A stretch of DNA of 64,000 nucleotides from Letharia columbiana (Eukaryota > Ascomycota > Lecanoromycetes > Lecanorales > Parmeliaceae), in contig NW_023501043.1 of assembly GCF_014066305.1 (NCBI RefSeq), positions 558,001 through 622,000 of the forward strand. The letters are read 5' to 3'. A program made the position numbers and the translations under genes. The notes below the pieces were generated by a model. That model was not told the origin of the DNA. It saw nothing but the letters and a program-made list of their open reading frames with translations, and searched no databases. Below, piece by piece: positions 22,954-31,817 of the stretch; positions within the stretch are counted from its first letter, which is position 1, and each line of letters opens with the position of its first letter.

Positions 22954-23720
22954 TTATTTACATAAAGCCCATTTTGAGATCGGTATAGGGTCGTCCGCTT
23001 CGTCAAGATCATAACTATAATCCCCCTGAAGAAATTCCTTACAACGATTATCAATTATAAACCGAAGTTGCTTATAAATAGCCTTAAGATCTCCATGCCG
23101 AATCGCCGTACATAACAAAGTCTCGGAGTCAAGTTGATCCTTAATTTGAGGCTGAGCGGCCGCTATGCACTGATCTTCCACAATATGAAATACGTAATCT
23201 AAGGCGTCTTGTAATTCGGTACTAATAGGCCCTTGTAAGAATCGCTCTTCTTGAAGACGTATCCAATGTACGAGATTATTATATAAATCCTCGGCAACCT
23301 CTCGTTGAAGATGAAAACGACTTATTTCGGCTTTTCCGTAAGCGCGTTTCAGAGCGCCGAGACCTTGATTTTTCCGTAGATGTGTATTGTAAACATCGAA
23401 TGTAGGGCGTTTGATATCGGGGTCTGGAGTACCGGGCTTGAAGATATCCATTTGCGTCTCGATAATACGCATAGAATTGATGCCTTCGAGAGTAGTTTGG
23501 GGAAGATTTTGAGGTATCGCAGGCTGAGGTTGAGATTGTAATGCGATATCGCACGAAGGTAATCGACGTTGTTATCGACTTTGAGCTTTTCTCTGAGATC
23601 GTAGCTGATTTTGAGAGTGTAACTGTGAGAGAGCGCGCTCGGTATTTTGTTTTTGATGATTCTTTTAATGCCGATTTGCAGTACGTCGAGCTGCAGAGGA
23701 TGCGAGGCCAAAGTCAAGAA
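22954..23720 (-). pseudogene. Unknown repeat-encoded protein, Gln-rich then helical
   Basis: The 172-codon open end (22954-23472) continues upstream in the same frame to about 23700 if in-frame TAA codons are read as former CAA. The N-terminal half is Gln/Ser/Arg-rich (QLHSQNQLRSQRKAQSR) and probably a coiled coil. The C-terminal half is helical, with blocks KRPTFDVYNTHLRKNQGLG, LYNNLVHWIRLQEERFLQG and CTAIRHGDLKAIYKQLRFII. The last resembles an ankyrin-type helix pair but I cannot confirm it. It ends DEADDPIPISKWALCK. I do not recognise the family; it could be a Gag-like or accessory protein of repeat family IV. Confidence 0.45.
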
Positions 23721-23755
23721 TTGATTGAGACATCTTAGGGATACGAGATAATATT

Positions 23756-23935
23756 TGAGAGAGGATTGGAGAAGATCAGAGAAGAAATTGATGTTCTTAG
23801 TGAGAGAGCGAGGGTCGGGGACAAAAGTCTCTGAGGATTGGAGAAGATCAGAGAAGAAATTGATGTTCTTGGGGCTGCGGGAGAAAGTCGGCAGGGAGAA
23901 AATCAGAGAAGAAATTGATGTTCTTAGCCAAGATC
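23756..23935. repeat. Three direct copies of a 34-bp unit
   Basis: The word gagaagatcagagaagaaat, followed by tgatgttctt, occurs at about 23768, 23837 and (slightly changed) 23900, spaced 65-70 bp apart. It sits in the 5' part of the minus-oriented repeat IV copy, upstream of its ORF, so it may be a regulatory or terminal array. Confidence 0.75.
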
Positions 23936-24241
23936 TACTAAATCCTTAGTTACTTCCTAATAAGATAAGAGTTTCCCAGAATAATCTCACAGCGAGGCTT
24001 GGCACAGAAGTGATTTTATTCTTGAGCCAGGGAGAAAGCAAGCTTTCCAATTACCGAATCATACCCCTAGGGGTATGATTCAGTAATTTGCCATTACTTG
24101 GGGTATGATTCGGTAATTTGCCATTCATGATAAAAATCGCAAAGGAGAAAATTCGCGATCTGGGCCATCCGACCATAGAAAAAAGGAAATATCTCCGACC
24201 GTATTCAATGGGTGACCTACCAGCTTAAATGAAAGCCGAGT

Positions 24242-24420
24242 GGGTGTTAGCAGCAGCCCCCACGGGGGCCCTATTTAGGTCCAAATAGGGGTGTCTGGCT
24301 GTTAAGCGCAGACACCCCCGCAGCTAAAAAGCCTGGTCCCGGGGGTGTCTGCGCTTGATAGCCAGGGCCCCCGTAGGACCGTCGCAGGGTTCCCGTGGGG
24401 GCTGCCCGCCCAACAGTGGG
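24242..24420. repeat. Fold-back made of two TRIM-type LTR pieces
   Basis: It begins tgttagcagcagccccca and contains the TRIM LTR core twice in opposite orientation (caaataggggtgtctggctg and the gtgtctgcgcttgatagcc side). It resembles the arrangement at 35508-35690 in the sister MULE. It is probably a captured, inverted pair of LTR fragments. Confidence 0.6.
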
Positions 24421-24744
24421 CTAAATTTGGCCCCCCAGCCTATCTACACCCAGTCTGTGACTCTCACACACACTCTTTACTCCCAATAGCCTACACAGGT
24501 ATAGACACCTAGAGAGTAGGCACCTAGCTGCATCTACAAGTAGGCTATTTAAGTAGGCCACTATGGCAAGTTTGGTAAATTACCGAATTATACCCCAAGC
24601 AATTAATTCTTATCGAATTATACCCCAAATTTTGGTGTAGGGGTATGATTCAGTAATTAGGGGTATGATTCGGTAAGGATTTATAGTTTCGGGGTATGAT
24701 TCGGTAATTAGCCCTCTTTATCATCATCTTCATAATCATCATCA

Positions 24745-24987
24745 TCATGTCCGTAAAGCTTCCTCATCCGATTCCAACGAGGAATTGATCAACCACACCA
24801 CGCCTGGTCCTATGTGTCTATTTTTGACTAGCTCTATCCTGTCGCACTCGCGCCCCAGCATTGCGGCTAGACTGGCGATGACTTGTTCGAACGGCTGGGT
24901 TTAGAGATCGTAGTCAGTTTGAGTCCGTTTTCTGATTCGACGATCTTCTCTTCGTGCTTCTTTCCTCGGAGAAATATAACGTTTCAT
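24745..24987 (-). pseudogene. Small unknown gene or exon with one in-frame stop
   Basis: ATG at 24985-24987 opens an 80-codon frame ending TGA at 24745-24747, with one TAA at 24901-24903 (CAA-to-TAA would explain it, or it lies in an unrecognised intron). The N-terminus is very basic (MKRYISPRKEARREDRRIRK). The second half is protein-like: EQVIASLAAMLGRECDRIEL, then HIGPGVVWLINSS. Unknown family. The MULE at 22660-24714 inserted 30 bp beyond its stop codon. Confidence 0.3.
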
Positions 24988-25060
24988 AGGAATCTCACAA
25001 TTGGGGAAGTGTAAGAAAATAATTATCAGAGCGAGTGTCGCTTATTAGCGTGTGCAGAAA

Positions 25061-25184
25061 TGTTGAGATTTGCTGCGGCACCAGTGTTGTAGCTACCTCG
25101 CATGGTGGCAAATAGGGGTATAAGTAGCCCTCTCAGCACCCTCATAGCTACTTAATCAATCAATCCTTCATACCATTTTCAATA
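25061..25184. mobile_element. Solo LTR, family A, with 5-bp TSD
   Basis: A 124-bp insertion starting tgttgagatttgctgc and ending attttcaata, with a perfect agaaa duplication on both sides (25056-25060 and 25185-25189). It interrupts the left TIR of the mariner element. A longer copy in the opposite orientation lies at 41339-41490. The final TA instead of CA is a RIP-type change. Confidence 0.85.
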
Positions 25185-25428
25185 AGAAAACGTTGGAATA
25201 CTTGGCACTGAGAAAATCACACACACACTATCAAAAGTAGTACTGAATAGATGAATCTTCTCCTATATCGCATTCTACCACCTTCCTCTACTATGTATCG
25301 TGTTGCTATATAATTGGGGGTTCCTGATGCTTTAGTCAGAGGCTTTAAGACAGACTTAAAGGTATTTAAGTCTCAAATAACTCTGGGGCAGTAGCAGCAG
25401 CAGCAAATATAGTTTAGTCTTCAAAATC

Positions 25429-25800
25429 TATCTAAATATCGCACTCATTAAGAGCCCTATTGAACTTTTTTATGTTCGCCTTAAAGATATAGCCTCCCAT
25501 AGCACTATGCTTGGAATGCTCCCTCGGAAAGCAATCGCACCGACTCCTCACGGCATATCGTAAGAAGTCACCAAAGTTCCCTTGGAACTGAGGCCATACC
25601 TCATAAAAGTATCTTCGAACCCATACCTTCAAGACGCTAAAAGGGAGCTCGATAAGATTAAAATCTGGTGAGTAGGGAGACAGATATCGGATCTCGCAAC
25701 CATGCTAACAGATTATCTCCTCGATACGAGGATTACAGTCTATACTGGCATTATTTATGATAATAACACTACGATGGGCTGGGAAGACACCGCAGTGAGG
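25429..25800 (-). pseudogene. Tc1/mariner DDE transposase, C-terminal remnant
   Basis: The minus frame shows the family's catalytic surroundings: VIIINNASID (functional relatives have Asp where the second Asn stands) and YLSPYSPDFNLIELPFSVLK. It is followed by VRRYFYEVWPQFQGNFGDFL and HSAMGGYIFKANIKKFNRAL to the stop at about 25432. One TAG interrupts it (Cys-stop-His). The upstream part (25769-26116) keeps a Pro-rich open frame but the rest of the catalytic domain is missing, so it cannot be active. Confidence 0.75.
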
Positions 25801-26243
25801 TAGTAACTTGTCGACCGGCTTTAGCATAAAAATTTTCAGGTCTGGGAGCGGGGGTAGCTACGCTTGGCTGACTGTTGCTAGGGCCCGGCTGGCTATTCTT
25901 AGCAATCGCTTGGGTACGGGAGAACGCCTTCTTAGGCCTTTTGGACTGTTTGGTTGGAGGGGAGGTCGGTAGTGGGGGGGAGGGACCTCTGACTGCGTCG
26001 ATTAGGAGGCATTTCGAAACACTAAGGCAAAACACCAAGGATCGACTAAGCGAGATATACAGGAGCTTCAAATATAATGAGGAAGGTGGTAGAATGCGAT
26101 ATGAGAGAAGATTCATCTATTCAGTACTACTTTTGGTGGTGTGTGTGTGATTTTCTCAGTGCCAAGTATTCCAACGTTTTCTGCACACGCTAATATCGCA
26201 CTCTCAGGCGCCCACTTCCCCCTCACCATCACGCGTCTCTTGA

Positions 26244-26289
26244 TAATCGTATGGGAACACGCTACACTTAGCGTGTTCCCATACGATTA
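26244..26289. repeat. Perfect 21-bp inverted repeat, 4-nt loop
   Basis: taatcgtatgggaacacgcta at 26244-26264 pairs perfectly with 26269-26289 across the loop cact. A terminator or small fold-back is possible; it lies 50 bp from the mariner element. Confidence 0.9.
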
Positions 26290-26640
26290 CCAGGCCCGTC
26301 GACCAGCTCGCTGCCCAGAATCGCCCCCAGCTTCCCATCCATGACGTTGCGAAGCTCCATCAAGCCCATTATCGTTCCGTCTTTGCTTGCCCTCGCCGGC
26401 CCCAGCGGCTGCCAGACGCAGTACTCGTGACCGATGCGGACGAGATAGTCCCGCATGTGTACCACAGCACCGGTGCTGTCGTCGTCATCGGACCTTGACG
26501 GGTCGCACAAGAGATCTTGCGTCAGGCCCGTCTTGGGGTAGGTTCTCAGCGAGGCACAACGGTGATGATGTAGAATGCATGTAGATTCAGTGGTGGGGCC
26601 ATCAGCTATTATGTAGCGGAGAACAAAGCACTGCTATCTA
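26268..26640 (-). pseudogene. Gene fragment of unknown family (copy 1)
   Basis: The minus frame is open from about 26630 to TAA near 26268 and reads like real protein: IIADGPTTESTCILHHHRC, STGAVVHMRDYLVRIGHEY, TIMGLMELRNVMDGKLGAIL. It has no ATG near its beginning and ends in non-homologous sequence. Its first 25 codons match, in the same frame, a second fragment at about 30920-31010. I do not recognise the family. Confidence 0.4.
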
Positions 26641-26915
26641 TGGCTAACTACATGAAAGGAACAATGATGGAATTGCATGGAAGGATGTAGGAAGGACGCA
26701 TGCATAGAAGGAACTAGACACGCTGACACTCCCCCTGTCTAGTGACATCCAAATAGCTCTATTCCAACGCCAAAATCATGTATCATTCTAGTGCTCTGTT
26801 TTTTTTTGGTGTTCACACTCCTCCTTGACTCCCCCAGTCCAATGACATCCGTTCAGGATCCTCCGAATCGTTCAGACCGTCCTAGGTATCCTCGTGTACT
26901 TGTTCTTTGTGGGGT
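26641..26915. other. Short spacer before the nested MULE cluster
   Basis: No gene. It contains words such as gacactccccctgtctagtg that resemble LTR-retrotransposon tails, but no pair was found. Confidence 0.35.
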
Positions 26916-27422
26916 CGTTCTTTGGGGGCAAATTACAAATTCATACCCCAAACTATGCGATCCTTACAAATTCATACCCCATCTTACATTTTCATACCCC
27001 TCACCAAAAAAATGGGGTATGAATTTGTAAGTTGCCACTACTTGGGGTATGAAAATGTAAGTTGCCATTTCTTGGGGTATGAAAATGTAAGATGCCACCA
27101 ACTTGTAGATGTAGTCGTCTCTGTGCCTTGGAAGTGTAAAGTGTATCAGAGGACGTAGTGGTGGTCAAAGACGACGGGCTTCTGTCACCTTAGTTAGTGA
27201 TATGCCAAAGAGAGGTAGAGGACGGGGGTCTTGAACGATAGCGGTAGCTGCCTGGCAGATGGCGGTCGGTAGGCTTCACTGAGCGTCAGGTAGTGATCGT
27301 CGACTCCGCTGTCGATGACGGTGGTGTGGTGTGATATTGTGGGGTGGGGTGCTTGCGGGGCGAATTACTAATTCATATCCCGAAAGTATGGATCCTTACC
27401 GAATCATACCCCTAATTACTGA

Positions 27423-27694
27423 CAAAAGAGTTGGGATTTGGATATTGTTTTCTACGGGACTCCCGGGCTCAGTGGAGTCCTTCATTCAGTCTACAAGCAC
27501 ACACATACACATGAGGGTTACGGGTCAAAAAGAAGGATACGGCACTTGAGTCAGGGGCTCTGCGATTGTAGGGGACCCCCTTTCAGCTTTCGGCTAGTCC
27601 AAAAACGGTTAGATAGATTAGTTACGCGTCTCGCATAGTCGGCCATCAAGGCAAGACTTCAGGGTAGTATGATGTTAATCAATCAATCAATCAA
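27423..27694 (+). mobile_element. Candidate SINE (or 5'-truncated LINE) with (AATC)n tail
   Basis: A 272-bp insertion inside layer 2, flanked by a 16-17 bp duplication tacccctaattactga (27407-27422 and 27695-27710). This is longer than any DNA-transposon duplication and typical of target-primed reverse transcription. It ends in the simple tail gttaatcaatcaatcaatca. Near its 5' part a box-A-like word gggctcagtgg (about 27467) and a weak box-B-like word about 40 bp further suggest a tRNA-derived Pol III promoter. No second copy is present in the window. Confidence 0.6.
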
Positions 27695-27927
27695 TACCCC
27701 TAATTACTGAATCATACCCCTACACCAAATTTCACCCAAATATGGGGTATGGGGCGAATTACATTTTCATACCCCAAACTATACGATCCTTACAAATTCA
27801 TACCTCATCTTACATTTTCATACCCCAACGGGGTATGAATTTGTAAGATGCCATTAATAGGGGTATGAAAATGTAAGTTGCCATCTACAGGGGTATGATT
27901 TTGTAAGTTGCCATAGTGGCCTGGAAT

Positions 27928-28754
27928 GGGCAAATTACCGAATCATACCCCGAAAGTACGAATCCTTACCGAATCATACCCCTACACCAAATCACACCCA
28001 AATATGGGGTATGATTCGGTAATTTGCCATTGCTTGGGGTATGATTTGGTAAGTTGTCAAAGTGGCCTCAAACTACGAAGGAGATAATCCGCGATCTGGC
28101 TTATTCGATCATAGAAATAAGGGAGTTTCTCCGACCGCATTTGATGAGAACTCTGTCGAAATTTGATGCAGAGGCATGTCGAATTTGGCTCCCACGCTTC
28201 CCAGCCACCGTGTTGATCAGCCACCTGATTTTGTACTGTATTTAGGACTTGGCCCCGGAGAGGTCCTACACATCACATACCTGATATTCTAACAAATTCT
28301 ATCAGCCTAAAAACATCAGACGAAAGTCGAGTGAGCGAAATTTCGAGCCCGGGGGTGTCCGCACTTCACGCTGCAGACACCCCTATTCGGGTGCCGTAGG
28401 CCCCGTAAGGCCCCGAAGGAATAATTCCTACTACGCTACGCAACGGGGCGGGGTAAGCTTAGGGGGTTAAACCTCGCCCCGAATCCCGCCTCGAACCCCG
28501 CCCCGTTACGTAGCGTAAACACCACCGTTATCAATAATCAAGTCGACGACTACTACCAGACGCTCAGTAAGCCTACCGCTACCATTAACTTCATTAAACC
28601 CTCTTACCGTATATCAGAAAGCTATCATTTAAGATCCTCATCAAATTATACCCCAAGCAATGGCAAATTACCAAATCATACCCCATATTTGGTGGTGTGG
28701 GGGTATGATTCGGTAAGGATCCATACTTTTGGGGTATGAATTAGTAATTCGCCC
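27928..28754. mobile_element. MULE type I copy B, layer 4 of the nest
   Basis: Left end gggcaaattaccgaatcat, right end tagtaattcgccc, flanked by the perfect duplication ggcctggaat (27918-27927 and 28755-28764). The uninterrupted target is visible in the outer element at about 30360-30375 (minus strand). It is the sister of copy A (6389-7092), with the same GC-rich core, but less RIP-affected, plus a solo LTR insertion. Confidence 0.9.
28154..28294. mobile_element. Solo LTR, family B, layer 5 of the nest
   Basis: A 141-bp insertion from tgtcgaaatttg to tattctaaca inside copy B, absent from copy A. The flanking 5-mers are aactc and aattc, a duplication that has since acquired one C/T difference. 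The core word cagccacctgattttgtact is shared with 48651-48823 and 53803-53940. Confidence 0.8.
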
Positions 28755-29479
28755 GGCCTGGAATTGCTACCTAAGGGCCTACTTTCGAAATTTTGCAGAG
28801 GCTTTGAACCATCAAGGAGAGGATCCGCGATCTGGCCCGTTGGACCATAGAAGTAAGGGAATCTCTCCGACCGCATCTAATGAAAATTTTAACAGCTCCA
28901 AGACATCAGACGGAAGCCGAGTGGGCCAACTCGAGGGCCAAACGCAAGCACCCCACCCCACAACACCACACCACACCACCGTCATCGACAGCGGAGTCGA
29001 CGACCACTATCTGACGCTCAGTGGAGCCTACCGACCGCCATCTGCCAGGCAGCTACCGCTATCGTTCAAGACCCCCGTCCTCTACCTCTCTTTGGCATAT
29101 CACTAACTAAGGTGACAGAAGCCCGTCGTCTTTGACCACCACTACGTCCTCTGGTACACTTTACACTTCCAGGGCACAGGGACGGCTACATCTACAAGTT
29201 GGTGGCATCTTACATTTTCATACCCCAAGAAATGGCAACTTACATTTTCATACCCCAAGTAGTGGCAACTTACAAATTCATACCCCATTTTTTTGGTGAG
29301 GGGTATGAAAATGTAAGATGGGGTATGAATTTGTAAGGATCGCATAGTTTGGGGTATGAATTTGTAATTTGCCCATGGGGTATGATTCGGTAATTTGCCA
29401 TTGCTCGGGGTATGATTTGGTAAGGATTCGTACTTGCTACAGTGGTCTACTTGAGTGGCCTACTTGTAGATACAGCTAG

Positions 29480-29840
29480 GTGCCTATTAGAAATTATTCC
29501 TTTAGGGCCCCTACGGAGGCCTAAATAGGGGTGTCTGCAGCATAAAGTGTAGGATAACCTGGGTATTTAAGAGGGCCCCGGAAGCGTTTTCGGGGTAGTG
29601 AACTGTTAGTAGCGGCCCTGCGAAGGCCCTCCGGGGGCAAATATTTAGGTCCAAATAGGGGTGTTCTGACAGTTAAGCGTAGACACCCCCGGGACCAGCC
29701 TTTTTAGCTGAGTTGCTAATAATAGTGTCTACGCTTAACAGCCAGAACACCCTTATTTGGACCTAATTATTTGCCCCCGTAGGGCCTTCGCAGGGCCTTC
29801 GCAGGGCCTTCGCAGGGCCCCCGTGGGGGTCGCTGCTAAT
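29480..29840. repeat. GC-rich fold-back core with LTR-like and tandem units
   Basis: Within layer 2. The halves around 29627-29700 and 29715-29826 are inverted versions of the TRIM LTR core (gtccaaataggggtgttctg and its mate). The right half has the unit ggccttcgcag three times in tandem (about 29780-29815). Confidence 0.65.
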
Positions 29841-30552
29841 ATGAACCCCGTAAACCTTAAAGCGCAGGGTGTGATTTGGCCTTCGAGCAGTCGAAATTGC
29901 CCCCACTCGACTTTCATCTGATGTTTTCAGACTGATAGAATTCTTATCAAATACAGTTGGAGAAAATCCTTTACTTCTATAGTCAGATAGGCCAGATCGC
30001 GGATTATCTCCTTCGTAGTTTGAGGCCATTTTGATAACTTATCGAATCATACCCCAAGCAATGGCAAATTACCGAATCATACCCCATATTTGGGTGTGAT
30101 TTGGTGTAGGTATGAGGTAATTAGGGGTATGATTCGGTAAGGATTCGTACTTTCGGGGTATGATTCGGTAATTTGCCCGGTGCTTGCGTTTGGCCCTCGA
30201 GTTAGCCCACTCGGCTTCCGTCTGATGTCTTGGAGCTGTTAAAATTTTCATTAGATGCGGTCGGAGAGATTCCCTTACTTCTACGGTCCAACGGGCCAGA
30301 TCGCGGATCCTCTCCTTGATGGTTTAAAGCCTCTGCAAAATTTCGAAAGTAGGCCCTTAGGTAGCAATTCCAGGCCACTATGGCAACTTACAAAATCATA
30401 CCCCTTTAGATGGCAACTTACATTTTCATACCCCTATTAATGGCATCTTACAAATTCATACCCCGTTGGGGTATGAAAATGTAAGATGGGGTATGAATTT
30501 GTAAGGATCGCATAGTTTGGGGTATGAAAATGTAATTCGCCCCGTTCTTTGG

Positions 30553-31105
30553 GGTAGGTGAGTAGTTGTTTTGAAGTGATGTGGGTGCCTACCGTGTAGG
30601 GCTTGATGGGCGGCTTGTTGTAGGGTATATCGAGTGATTGACTTCGTTTGGGATGTATTGGCTTCTGGTACGGGCATCGGACACAGGCATCGGGTATCTC
30701 TGGCACTGGCTTCTGGTACTGGCTTCTAACACTGGCTTCTGATATCCTGTTGAAAAAATCCTCCCCTAACGGCCTTGTTGTAAATCTGTTGTCTTTGTAA
30801 ATCCTTCCTTCTGTTCGAAATGAATGGAATGGATCTTACAAGTTTGTGGTTCGTTAGGCCCAATAAAGGGGACGATAGTGAGATTTGATGCGATATCTAT
30901 CATCGGCATTAATCTAGGCTTATAACCTCTCAGCGAGGTATAACGGTGATAATGTAGAATGTATGTAGATTCAGTGGTGGGGCTATCAGCTATTATATTC
31001 GCCCACGTCCATCTTGAACTGAGAGGTGCGATCTCCATTCCCGTCGGTCCATCTATGCTTCGATTGCTTGCTGTCGGGAAGCTCCTCAAACCGATGCTGT
31101 GCATG
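30553..31105 (-). pseudogene. Gene fragment of unknown family (copy 2) and spacer
   Basis: A minus-strand frame over 30766-31104 includes ADSPTTESTYILHYHRYTSL, homologous to the fragment at 26.5-26.6 kb; the rest diverges. Nucleotide differences in the shared 75 bp are nearly all CA-to-TA or TG-to-TA, as RIP makes. 30690-30745 has a short direct repeat built on actggcttct. No complete gene. Confidence 0.35.
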
Positions 31106-31640
31106 TTAGTCTATGGTGTCTCCAAGCTTAACCCACGAATAAGCGTCTGGTCCATCAAACCCTACACGCAGTACCCGATCCAAGCTCAAACCTACTATAG
31201 ACACGACATAGCTGAAAGCTTGCTCTCCCCGAATCCATTCCTGGCGAGTCAAACAGTGGAAGGCAGCCTGGGCCCTGCCTGCTTCATTGACTACTAAAAG
31301 CCCAGCATAAACGTTACCACCATGCGGCCTGTCTCAGGAGTCTGCAAATTGACCCAGTTCTTGAAAGCAGTTGGCCTGTCGCTATCAGTAAGAGTAGAGA
31401 GGACGTCTCGAGTAAAGGCGGTATCGAACGTAGGCGGTCCCTAATCTGCCAGATCGCTGATAGGATCCAGATCAGTCGCGTCGCCGTGGTACAAGGCGAT
31501 GGCTCTAGGCGCAATGGCTCCAGCAAATCTCTCGTTCCCCGCAGGATTTCAATCAAGTGAACTATCAACTCCGATGGTGACCTCAGTATTGTGATTCTTG
31601 AGGATTTGAAAGGCAGGGCCCATACTGATTTGAGGTTGTT
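31106..31640 (-). pseudogene. SAM methyltransferase relic (paralogue 5)
   Basis: Spread over two minus-strand frames. Upstream part: VTIGVDSSLD, RAIALYHGDATDLDPIS, PPTFDTAFTRDVLSTLT, then FKNWVNLQTPETGRMVV, which aligns block by block with the 31.8 kb gene (DVIFARNVLNSV, HWATYLTPDTGRM). In-frame TGA and TAG codons break it. After a frame change the C-terminal blocks follow: FHCLTRQEWIRGEQAFSY and RVLRVGFDGPDAYSW, ending at TAA 31106-31108. The N-terminal SAM-binding motif is gone. Clearly non-functional. Confidence 0.75.
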
Positions 31641-31817
31641 GCAAGTGAAGATTGTTTGGTTATATCTTCTAGCTTAAGCAGGAAACAGCAATATTTATGG
31701 AAGTCGAGAGAAACTTTCACCGCAACTAAGTGAAATCTGCTCTAGTCTAACCGTCCGAAGCATACCTGCCTCTATATATCACGCTTAACCAAGAATCTAG
31801 CTTCTGCCTTCCACACA
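31641..31817. other. Spacer downstream of methyltransferase paralogue 2
   Basis: A 177-bp gap between the relic and the stop codon of the next methyltransferase. No feature recognised. Confidence 0.4.

Larger units (their letters stand above)
22713..24050 (-). mobile_element. Repeat family IV copy with an ORF, inserted in a MULE
   Basis: In minus orientation it runs from the attggaaagcttgctttctc word (about 24049) to the gctggggcgcgggg word (about 22738). It carries the GC-rich module seen once here (22850-22960) and in inverted duplicate at 7.7-7.9 kb, a 9-bp minisatellite and a triplicated 5' repeat. It encodes the Gln-rich frame listed next. No inverted terminal repeats are obvious, so it is not a simple TIR element; class unknown. 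Confidence 0.5.
22660..24714. mobile_element. Mutator-like element, type I-b, with nested repeat IV
   Basis: Ends are gggctaattactaattcat and, inverted, ggtaattagccc, the same termini as the 637-bp element at 35247. A 9-bp duplication tctttatca flanks it (22651-22659 and 24715-24723). Compared with the 35247 copy it holds about 1.33 kb of extra sequence (about 22713-24050), a copy of repeat family IV in reverse orientation. Its right part carries the same LTR-derived fold-back (24242-24420) as its sister, so the fold-back was present before the two copies diverged. Confidence 0.8.
25045..26193 (-). mobile_element. Tc1/mariner-type element with TA duplication
   Basis: Inverted ends ttagcgtgtgcagaaaacg (left at 25045, interrupted after 14 bp by a solo LTR) and its mate ending cacacgctaa at 26193, each flanked by TA (25043-25044 and 26194-26195). 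The TIRs are about 110 bp long. The minus strand encodes a broken DDE transposase. The same TIRs bound the 680-bp element at 36625. A single TIR fragment lies at about 45341-45368. Confidence 0.85.
27752..29374. mobile_element. MULE type II, layer 3 of the nest
   Basis: Left end gggcgaattacattttcat at 27752, right end gtaatttgccc at 29374, with a perfect 10-bp duplication atggggtatg (27742-27751 and 29375-29384). It is a close copy of the outer element in inverted orientation. Its target is itself a type I motif unit of layer 2. Layer 4 interrupts it. Confidence 0.9.
27358..30178. mobile_element. MULE type I, layer 2 of the nest
   Basis: Left end gggcgaattactaattcat at 27358 and right end gattcggtaatttgccc at 30178, flanked by the perfect 10-bp duplication ggtgcttgcg (27348-27357 and 30179-30188). 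Removing it joins the two halves of the outer element into the sequence seen uninterrupted in layer 3. Its left half contains a SINE-like insertion and its interior contains layer 3. Confidence 0.9.
26926..30542. mobile_element. Outer MULE (type II), layer 1 of a nest
   Basis: Left end gggcaaattacaaattcat at 26926, right end aatgtaattcgccc at 30542. A perfect 10-bp duplication cgttctttgg flanks it (26916-26925 and 30543-30552). Its termini are arrays of the type II motif TTACAAATTCATACCCC. Without insertions it would be about 790 bp (26926-27357 joined to 30189-30542). The layer 2 element sits inside it. Confidence 0.9.

Noticed and set aside
24242..24420. CRISPR-like spaced repeats
   Set aside because: The repeats are inverted LTR fragments of unequal length in a eukaryotic genome, not regular direct repeats with unique spacers.
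27347..30188. A single long inverted repeat (about 3.2 kb) at 26.9-30.5 kb
   Set aside because: The symmetry is explained better by two oppositely oriented copies of the same MULE, one nested in the other, each with its own TSD.
30766..31104. A functional 112-codon gene
   Set aside because: Only its first part matches another coding-like fragment; the rest is not conserved and the shared part carries RIP-type changes.
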